The notes under the pieces: model-generated
Told to the model about the DNA's origin: nothing
The model's input: the letters and a program-made list of their open reading frames with translations, nothing else
Database searches by the model: none
Shown here: positions 56,047 to 64,000 of the stretch, in pieces
Layout: each line of letters begins with the position of its first letter
Position numbering within the stretch: position 1 is the stretch's first letter
Program-made: the position numbers and the translations under genes
Assembly (NCBI GenBank): GCA_031002005.1
Contig: JARYHS010008074.1
Location: 283,775,930 to 283,839,929 of the forward strand
Length of the DNA: 64,000 nt
From: Vandiemenella viatica
Lineage: Eukaryota; Arthropoda; Insecta; Orthoptera; Morabidae
Direction: 5' to 3'

Positions 56047-59000
56047 TTAGATTTCTATATTTCCATTTTTTAGGAATCTAATAAGGCTGTTGTACACTGC
56101 TTTGTCATCACTAACTAGGAGTAGGATTAGGTTGGTAGGAAGAGGGATTCCTATGTTGACTAAATCCTTGATCATGGTATCCTGGGCCTGTTTAAATTTT
56201 CTACAGGAAAATATAATGTGGTTGGTGTCTCCTATAGTCTGATCTGAACAATCACAGAGAGGAGATTCTCTCAGACCTGGTCGATAGAGGTGACTGGGGA
56301 ATCTTCCGTGGTTGAACCGCAGCCTGGAAATCATTGTTGTTAGTCGTCTGCTTGTGATCCATTTATAAAACCAAGGTTGAGGTGGAATAGTTGGTTGGAT
56401 GCTTCCATAGTGCGAAGCTTTAGTGGTTAGGGATGTTCTCCATTCTTCTTGCCATTTTTCTTTGGCTCGTTTTTTGATTGTGTGAATTATATCTGACGTC
56501 GGGAGGTTCATAGCATCTTTAAATCCGTTGAGGATGGCCTGTTTTGCTAAAGTATCCACTTGTTCATTGTATTTTATACCTTTGTGAGCTGGAACCCAAA
56601 GCAGGTAGGTAGTGATTCCCCGTTCTTTACTGCTTTTTATTTGTTTCCTAATTTCTAAGATCGTCATCGGGAGGTGATAATTCCACGTGTTGTTATGTAG
56701 CCGTTTTAAGACACTCATGGAGTCCGTTAATATGATGCTTTTGTCCGCTTGGATCATTTGGCTATACTTAACCGCCTCCAGTATGGCTTTCGCTTCAGCT
56801 GTGAAAATAGATGTTTCTTCATGTAGCGAGAATTGAGCTGAATGATTAGTGTTGGGACAGAAGAAAGCTGCTCTTACTCTGTTTTCCTCGGAATTCTTTG
56901 AGCCGTCTGTGTATATTTTAACTGTGTTTTTCCCTATCTCTGCGAGGAGTCTATTTAGTTTCTGGTTTAAGATGGGATTTATGTCTCCTTCCAGAAAGTG
57001 AATGTGGATTTCTTCTAGTCGGAGTTCATATGGTTCTTGAAAGATGGTGTGTATGTCGTAAGAAGCTACTTTATCTTTATATTTAGACCAAAGTTTGTAA
57101 GCATTTAAAAGCGGGAGCTTGAGTTGGCTCTTTCCTTTGTTCGCTAATGCTTGCATCCTTTCAAATCGATGGTGGAGCGGGTGGGTATTAAGTACCAATT
57201 TTTCCATTATGAATTTTTCCTCAAGATGTGATCGTCGTATATGAAGGGGAGGTTCTCCTGCCTCCACTAATAGGGCGTTATTGGGGTTGAGCGTATTGCC
57301 CCGACACAAGCTCTTAGGCAAGCTGCTTGAAGTTTTTTGAGAGCGTCCTTTCTAGCATATTGGTAAAACATGGAACCGTACTCTAATAGCGATCTAATTA
57401 GTGTTCGGTAAAGTAGTAGGAGCGTTTTTGGGTGGGAGCCCCACCAAGTACCTGACACCATTCTTATTAGATTTAGTCGGGAATTCGATTTTGCTATCAG
57501 CTGATCGATATGCTGGGACCAGCTAAGGCGGCTGTCCAGCAACATTCCCAAGAACCGTGCTTGTTTCTTAAGTGCCAGTTTGTAGGGACCTATTTGTATA
57601 CTGTCCGAGTCATGGGTGATTTTTCTCTTTGAAAAGTAGACTACTGATGATTTTTCCAGTGAAAGTTCAAAACCATTGGTGTGTAGCCATTTGATGAGAG
57701 CTGTAATTGCCTTGTTCAATAGGTTATGGACTTCCTGTTGTGACACATCGTTGGCATATATAACCACGTTGTCTGCAAATTGGAGTGAGATAATCTTCGT
57801 AGGGATGGAGTGGATTATATCACTTATGTATAGTAAAAATAGGAGTGGGCTGAGGATTGCTCCTTGAGGTAACCCTTGATTAACAATACGCGGCCCTACT
57901 CGATTTTTCTTTGAGCTGACATAGATTATCCTCTCCGATAATAGGGAGTAGAGTCCTTTCACAAGTTTCATCGGTACCCCTAATGTCTACAGTTTGTGCA
58001 TCAAATGAGGGATTCTGACGTTGTCGTAAGCTGATTGGATGTCTAGGAAGACCACACCCAAATATTGCTTGTTGCAGAATGAGAGGTAAATGTCCGATGT
58101 CAAGATCGCTAGGTTGTCTAGTGTGCTTTTTCCCTTACGAAATCCGGATTGTGAGTTGGGAATCAGGTTGTTCGCCTCCACCCACCATTCTAATCTGTTC
58201 TTGATGAGACGTTCTAGTGTTTTTCCTACACATGACATTAATGATATCAGTCTGTACGAAGTTGCTTTGGTGGGGTCTTTTCCTTGTTTTAATATTGGAA
58301 TGATAACCTGGGTTCTCCATTCCGCTGGAATAGGTTCTTTCATCCAAATCTTGTTAAAGATGTTTAGAAGTCTCTGCAAGCCAGCTGGAGGCATGTTTGT
58401 TAACATTGCGTAATGGATTCCATCTATTCCAGGCGAAGAGTAGGAGGATCGCTTTAAAGCTTGGTGTAGTTCTGTCATGGTAAATGGCGTGCATAGTTGG
58501 TGGTCCGATGCTTCTTGCGGGTTTAGCGCAAAGTTGGAGTCCTCCTCCTGGACTGTGGGAGGAGCGATTTTGTCTGCAATGTCTTCAAGGGTTGTTAGAC
58601 TAATTTTAGGGGTTTCGCTGTTGAAACCATTATTTTTAAACTTCCTAATCGTGGACCAAACAGAAGAGATATTCGAATCTTTTCCCAATGTTTCACAGAA
58701 TTGGATCCAATTTTGACGCTTTTGCGTTTTGAGCGTTCTTTTTGTTCATGCGTTAATTTGTAAATAAGACATATAGAGTTGGAAGTCGGGGTTCTTTCTG
58801 TATAAGTTAAGAGCGAGTCTTCTTTGGGCTATTACTTTCGAACATGTTGGGTTCCACCATATTGGTGGGCGACTTTTCTTGGCGTTTTGATAGTCCTTTC
58901 GTTGAATAGGTTTGTCTGCTGCCTCTGAAATCACATTTGTCAGTTTTTTATAGCTCTCGTTTCCCGTAGATTGTTCTGTGAAATCTCTGGAATTTTGTTC

Positions 59001-59755
59001 AATTCGTCTCCTGTATTGGGACCAGTCGGCTCTATTGACGTTCCATCTGATTGTTGGATGAGCTGCAGTTTCTTTGATTAGTGGGCATCCGATATTTAAA
59101 AGTATCGGATAGTGGTCCGATCCCAATGAATCATTGAGCACTCTCCATGTCACTATGGTTGCCAGATTGGGGGAGCAGAGAGTTAGGTCCACTGCCGAGT
59201 TGAGTCTTCTTGGTGATGGGACCATTGTTGGGCTGCCGTCATTTACTATTACCCGATTGTTGTCTTCAGCCATATCCTTAATTGTCGATCCTCTCAGGTC
59301 GTTGTAGTGACAGCCCCAGCTCTGATTATGTGCGTTAAAATCGCCGGCCAGAATCATTGGTGAGTTTATTTGGCCGATAAGATTTGTCCAGTAGTTTGGA
59401 GTGATTTTTGTTTTTGGGCAGCAGTAAATGGAAATGTTGACTGTTGACTGGGTGGTTCGTATCCGTATTGCTACTGCTTGAAATTGAGATTAATCGGTTC
59501 GTGTCGAATATTCTGTTGCACCAATATCGCCACTCCTCCTCTACCGTCCAGTCTGTCATTCCTGTACACCTTGTAGGATTTGAAACTGACCTCTCTATTT
59601 GGTTTGAACCATGTTTCTCACAATATGGCTATGTCGATATTGATTTGAGTGAGTGCTGAAATTAGGCTTTCTCTGTTCACCTTAACTGATCTTCCGTTCC
59701 AATGTAAGATACTTAGATATTGGGATACCGTGGAGTTGTTATTTTTCTTATCCAT
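56047..59755 (-). pseudogene. LINE ORF2: endonuclease, reverse transcriptase, RNase H
   Basis: The start at 59755 follows ORF1 by about 55 bp. Endonuclease: ILHWNGRSVKVNRESLISAL, an in-frame TGA before ETWFKPN, NDRLDGRGGVAILV, a frame break near 59450, MILAGDFNAHNQSWG (59357-59313) and SLGSDHYP. A TGA lies at 58746-58748. RT: HYAMLTNMPP..., PILKQGKDPTKATSYRLISL (about 58300-58240), SGFRKGKSTLDNLAI and VVFLDIQSAYDNV, then a TAG at 57987-57989. LPQGAILSPLLFLLYISDI follows, and the catalytic box reads FADN instead of FADD (about 57783). A frameshift lies near 57300. RNase H has IYTDGS, AEAKAILEA, LTDSMSVL and DTLAKQA, its acidic residues kept. A zinc-binding block (CDCSDQ..H..SCRKF) lies near the end. 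The product would nick DNA and copy the element RNA; this copy cannot. Confidence 0.93.
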
Positions 59756-59810
59756 TGTTATTACTTCTTTGGTTACTTTCTTATTATTATGTTAAAGGGC
59801 TCCTTTTGTT

Positions 59811-61526
59811 TTAGTTGTTAGGTTGAGTTGTTCCAGGATGGGGTTGAGCTTCTATTATATGTTGTTCCTGAGATATTGGAGGGCCCTGAGGGAAGTCCAT
59901 TAGCGTAGTGGCAATAAGGTCTCTGATGTTATGTGGTAAGTTACCAGAGAATGCCATTTGTAAGATCACTGTGATCAAGTTTCGTATCTTTTCTACTAGA
60001 TATTCGTTTGCTGTTTGGGCGTTTTGGCTATAGGGATTATTAATAATTGGGAATGCTGGTTGGTTTGGTGCCCTCATAAGAAGTTCTGGCGGTACCTGGG
60101 AAGCATTTCTGTGGGTAGTTCGTTGTGTCCCTAGGTGGCCAGTTATGATCTTTACCCTTGCTGTCTATTCTGACCGTTGGTATCTGTTGGTGGGGTGGAG
60201 GGCTTTCTGATCGACTTTGTATCTTTAGAGGGGCTGTTGGTGGTGGATTCAGGGTATTCTGAACTTTGGTTGGAACTTTTATAACTTTGTTTGTAGCTCT
60301 AAACATAGAAGGGTTGGTTGCTTGATTATAAAATGTTCTCTCTCTGTTCTGTGTCAAATGTTCGGCTGTTATTGTGGCATAAGTTTTTTGTTCGATGCTT
60401 GCTAGCGCCTCCTGGTAAGATATTCCCTCGTAAGCTCTTTTCCTATTTATCTGTAGTTGTTTTTGGTACTGAGGGCAGTTGCGATCAGTGGAGAGATGGG
60501 GCCCGTCACAATGAGCACAAGTAGGTGGTCCTGAATTTTTACACTCTTTGAAAGGGTGGTTTCCAGAACAATGGCTACATCTAGGTTGACTCCGACATTG
60601 TTTACTATTATGACCGTACCTCAAACATTGGAAACATTGAAGGACCGAAGGGATGTACGGTTCTACCGGGCATCTTACTCCATGGATTATCACGTATTCC
60701 GGACGGCGTTGCGCTTTGAAAGTAATTGCACAAACTGGGATGGGTCTTCTCTGGTCTCTATCAGTATCACTTGTATTTTTGGTGAATCGCCTTATTCGTA
60801 CTACTTGAACGTCACATCTTATCACTTCCATTATCTCCTCTTCCGTTAGTGAAGTGTCTACATTTCTTATAATGCCTTGGCGGGTTGTTAAGGAAATGGG
60901 GATGTAAGCTTCCATGTTGTGCATAGGGAAAATTTTGCTTTGAACTAGGGCGTTAGCACTCGGACCGGAAATTGTCTCGATTCTAATACGGTTTCTGCCT
61001 GACTTCGTAATGTTCACTATGTTTTTGCTTACTAATTCGCCTTCATGGTGGATCAGCTTGCCGATTGCCATGGGATGTAGTCTACCAACATTACTCACTT
61101 TGCTTTCTACAAAAATAATATATGGGCCACCGTCATACCATTCATATTTGTTCGCTATTTTAACCACTGGGCCAGTGCTTGGTCGTTGATCACTTACCGA
61201 AGTCGATACTGGGGTAGTGTTGCTTCCTATTGCCGGTGTTGCTACGATGAGATGCTGATGTTGGTTTCTGCCAACTTCCACCCTTGGAAGTTTTTCAGAG
61301 CTGTTGTGTTGTCGATGTCTCGGAGCAGGCGCTTGTTGGGCTGCTTTTGTAGAGGCATTTCTTCTTCTGATGATGGTAGCACTTTTGAGGAGTTGTCTAA
61401 GTTTAACACTGTGTTCAACGCTTCACCGACTACCTCTCCTATGTTGGAACCCATACCGATCTCGTGAATTGCACTACCGACAGGGAGGCCGATTGGGCCA
61501 CCTTGTCCATAATCTCCACCAAACAT
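59811..61526 (-). pseudogene. LINE ORF1: gag-like protein with three zinc knuckles, two frameshifts
   Basis: The start ATG (61526-61524) begins MFGGDYGQGGPIGLPVGSAI. A frameshift near 61260-61280 joins to the main open part ending at 60040. That part has SGRNRIRIETISGPSANALV, then TTRQGIIRNVDTSLTEEEIM as an RRM-like region. Three knuckles follow: CFQCLRYGHNSKQC, CSHCSGNHPFKEC and CAHCDGPHLSTDRNC (about 60640-60490). A second frameshift near 60070 leads to a C-terminal part (60077-59811) with NLITVILQMAFSGNLPHNIR. Such ORF1 proteins bind the element RNA and package it with ORF2. Two single-base defects are the only lesions. Confidence 0.9.
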
Positions 61527-61538
61527 GGTGGAGATTAT
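61509..61538 (-). promoter_or_regulatory. Perfect 12-bp hairpin enclosing the LINE ORF1 start codon
   Basis: ATAATCTCCACC (61509-61520) and GGTGGAGATTAT (61527-61538) are exact reverse complements. The 6-nt loop 61521-61526 contains the ORF1 ATG (minus strand). In the RNA the start codon would be held in the loop. A role in translation control is inference. Confidence 0.7.
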
Positions 61539-61715
61539 GTTATCTGTAGAACTTAGATTGTAGTTGTTGCACTGGTAGTTAAATAATTACTCAAAAGCTT
61601 TAAAAAGTCAGTCTATTCACCGTAGTAAACTATTTCACTCACTAAAGCGAGAATAATCGAATGAATATAACGTTTTTTTGAGCGACAGAATACAAAGCGT
61701 GTTGCTATGTAAACG

Positions 61716-61728
61716 GATTACAATACAT
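61716..61728. repeat. Target duplication of the full-length LINE, 5' side
   Basis: GATTACAATACAT, identical to 55449-55461. Confidence 0.95.
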
Positions 61729-62759
61729 GATGGCAGGACAGCATTAAGACATGAAAAAGATACTAACACACATGAAACATTGATATTTTGAAATATATCA
61801 TACTTCTGGCAAATGAACATGCCACGCACAAGGTAGTGTCCATAGTGGCTCCACTTTGGCCTCCAGTGAACCCTCCCCACGTAGCGTCACATGGTTTTTG
61901 CCCCTATACCTCCTCCCCCCCCTTTTCCCCATCTGGCACACAGCATTTTTCCCTATTGATTCCAGAAGACATTTTGTATTGTTTTCTCTTGTCAGACTGT
62001 CAAATTACATACAGAGATAATTAAATGACAGAAATAAATATTCACATTTTGTTGTATGTTCTGTACTTTAATTGTAACAAATAATATGAATGAGGGGGAC
62101 GGAACAGGTACAAATATGAAAGAAGAGGGAAGGAGAAAATATCTCATATCTTTAAACAAGCAATTCTTATATATATATATATATATATATTGGATCTCGG
62201 GAACGGCGCCAATGATTTGGATAAAATTTCATATTTAGATAACGTTTTGGCTTTTAAGATTATCTAAATAGTGTTCCTCCCTGAAAAAAAAAAAAAAATA
62301 AAAAAATTACAAAATACGAACAATTTTTGCTCTTGGTATCTCGAAAACGGCTCTAACGCCATCTTGTAGATGATTCAGGTACCAGGAAGCTAACTAATAT
62401 TTTTTTCTTTGGTTTCAAGGAACTTACATATTTAAATGAATATTTCTTGTATGCTAGCTGACTCGAGGGAATACTAGTGCTGAATGTTTAATTGTAAAAC
62501 ATTTCAGAAGAAGATATTTAAAATTTGACTTTGTCAGAAGTGATATTTTATTTGACAAAAACTTCTTAGCAGTTATAAGGTAATCATTCAAGAACACCTA
62601 ATAGAAAATCGTATCAACCAAGTTACTCGAACTTCGCCCAGTGAAGACTCAATTGAAGAAAATCCTGATGATTATTCATGATATTCTTAAGTAAGAAGGA
62701 AGGAAATATATTGAATGCATAACAAATATGTAATTAGTGGGGGAAAAAAGTGGTTACTG
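61729..62759. other. No gene recognised
   Basis: AT-rich non-coding DNA with an (AT)n run at 62168-62190 and a run of A at about 62286-62299. No element end or coding region was identified. Confidence 0.5.
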
Positions 62760-62820
62760 CACTAGCTCTAAAAAAATTCTAGCTACGATCCCGGGTTCAA
62801 ATACCGGTGGGAGCAAGAAT
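62745..62820 (+). repeat. tRNA-like remnant
   Basis: AAGTGGTTACTGCACTAGC (A-box side) and CCCGGGTTCAAATACCGG (B box with T-arm-like pairing) are spaced about as in a tRNA. A run of A interrupts the anticodon region and no acceptor stem closes, so this is a tRNA-derived repeat rather than a working tRNA gene. Confidence 0.5.
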
Positions 62821-63002
62821 TTTTAAGTTTTGTATTTAACCATATGAACTACAGTGTGGCATTCTGTTTGGGATTCTACGTTAAATTGTAGGTCCCAGAT
62901 AAAAGGAATTGGCCGTCCTACCTCCGATAGAATTGCTTAATATACTTCCTTCTATCCAATCTAATACTATTATATGAACAACTCTTGAAAATAGATAAAA
63001 TG

Positions 63003-63715
63003 GGGGCTGTACCACTTTCGCAACCTCAGCGAAATTAATGGTAACCTGTTGAAATTTGGTTTAATTGCTTCGTCAACATGTCCTCTTCACATTTTGCACT
63101 CTTGCTGTGTGGAAAAGTCGGTAGAAAAATTAAAAATGCCGAAATATGAGGCTGAGCAACTGCGAAATGCTATCAGCACTGCAAAAATAACAAAAAATAT
63201 CAACACAGGGATTATATCAACCTAAACTGTTTCGTTTTGTCATAGTTTTCGTGGTTAGGTTGAAATATAGCCTGAACCAGGAGAAAAATTTTACACAATT
63301 TTACGTTTTGCGGCGTCTATAGGAAATGGTGTATTTGCTTACAATGGAAGCATTCTCTGAATGCTCGTTTCTATATAAGATGACGGGCATCACCGTATTA
63401 CAACTCGGATAAGAATTGTCAATTGAATGAGACTTTTTCCAATGGAGAAAAGCTGAAACTACAAGAAAACATTATAATAAAAGATTAAATCAACATTTTA
63501 AGAGACTATCACCGATTTTTCAACGCCGACGGCATCCAACAGCTGTGCGTCATATTTCGGCATTTTAAATTCCTGGCAAGTTTTCCGCAAAGCAAGAGCC
63601 CAAAACGCAAAGAGGACATAACGATGAAGCAATTAAAACAAATTTCAACAGGTTACTACCAATTTCACGTCGGTTTCGAAGGTGGTGCAGTCCCCGATAA
63701 AATTGATTTCTCACA
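63003..63715. repeat. Foldback element: inverted arms of about 150-180 bp
   Basis: The left arm (about 63003-63155) matches the reverse complement of about 63550-63712. Shared blocks include GGTAACCTGTTGAAATTTG (about 63041; TAACCTGTTGAAATTTG opposite), TTTAATTGCTTCGTC, ATGTCCTCTT and AATGCCGAAATATGA. Identity is roughly 75-80 percent by eye. The spacer of about 400 bp has no coding sequence. No flanking duplication was found. Confidence 0.75.
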
Positions 63716-64000
63716 AACGTCTCTAAGGATTTTGATGAAATCTTGCATACTGAACCAAAATCGAAAAATGCCGAGCGAAGATCGGTCACCCAGGTACTAA
63801 TAAGTTGAAGAGAACAAAAAAAACTTAGAATAATTAATAAATAATAATAGAAAAAATAAATTAAATCCTATTATATTAAAACAGCATCACCTCTGGTGAG
63901 CAGTGGTTCGTGTTTGATAGTGATGGTATTAGAATAAAGGTGGGAGGGGATGGAAAATACAATTGGGGAAAAGGGAAAATCTAAAGCAACTGTAGGTATT
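63716..64000. other. No feature recognised
   Basis: AT-rich end of the window after the foldback repeat. Nothing was identified. Confidence 0.5.

Larger units (their letters stand above)
55462..61715 (-). mobile_element. Full-length I/R1-type LINE, 6254 bp, with 13-bp target duplication
   Basis: The minus-strand element runs from a 5' UTR (61715-61527) through ORF1 (61526-59811) and ORF2 (59755-56047) to a duplicated 3' UTR and an A-rich (TAAA)n tail at 55462-55488. The exact 13-bp flanking duplication and the presence of both ends show a full-length insertion. ORF2 encodes endonuclease, RT and RNase H in that order, which places it among RNase H-bearing clades (I, R1, LOA or similar). A few point defects only, so the insertion is relatively young. 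Confidence 0.95.

Noticed and set aside
1..64000. CRISPR arrays, bacterial operons, rRNA genes or intact tRNA genes
   Set aside because: None was found. All tRNA-like sequences have broken or unpaired acceptor stems, and tandem arrays lack the short repeat and unique spacer layout of CRISPR.

Overview
This is a eukaryotic, very probably insect, genomic window. It is AT-rich and full of introns-sized non-coding DNA, with no operons or bacterial signals. The mixture of Penelope-like elements, mariner, Tc1, hAT, Helitron, several LINE clades and tRNA-derived SINEs, together with a host intron of about 7 kb, fits a large, transposon-rich insect genome such as an orthopteran. The order is inference from content, not something I could confirm.

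Almost everything recognisable is a transposable element, nearly all broken and many nested. From left to right: a hAT element (1824-5521) with an 8-bp target duplication, carrying a minisatellite-bearing insertion; a cluster of Penelope-like (PLE) fragments (6.2-12.5 kb, two families); LINE remnants (13.8-16.8 kb); a Helitron helicase remnant (17.3-18.0 kb); two tandem-repeat arrays (18.0-19.5 kb); a weak LTR-retrotransposon gag remnant (19.6-20.8 kb). From 21 to 31 kb lies the only convincing host gene signal: two minus-strand coding exons (29870-30103 and 22737-22903) with canonical splice sites and matching phases. The intron between them holds SINEs, a minisatellite array and a LINE ORF1 remnant.

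From 31 to 45 kb come a minus-strand Jockey/I-like LINE, a second minisatellite array, a gag-like zinc-knuckle region, two adjacent tRNA-like repeats, an RTE-like LINE and a CR1/L2-like LINE with a GTAGAT tail. From 45 to 55 kb is a run of DNA transposons: a MULE-like fragment, a hAT-like element with CAGGGTTCCCAC ends, a mariner with perfect 28-bp inverted repeats that is split by an unusual transposon coding for a DUF7869-like protein (itself split by a small retroposon), and a Tc1 element split by a 2.5-kb PLE with a 12-bp target duplication and hammerhead-ribozyme-like ends. From 55.4 to 61.7 kb is a full-length 6.25-kb LINE with a 13-bp target duplication, ORF1 with zinc knuckles, and ORF2 with endonuclease, reverse transcriptase and RNase H. 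The last 2 kb hold a tRNA-like remnant and a foldback repeat.

No new multi-gene cellular system is visible. The most interesting items are the DUF7869-like transposon, the PLE ribozyme-like ends, the heat-shock-like promoter of the first hAT, the start-codon hairpin of the full-length LINE, and the phase-matched exons of an unrecognised host gene.
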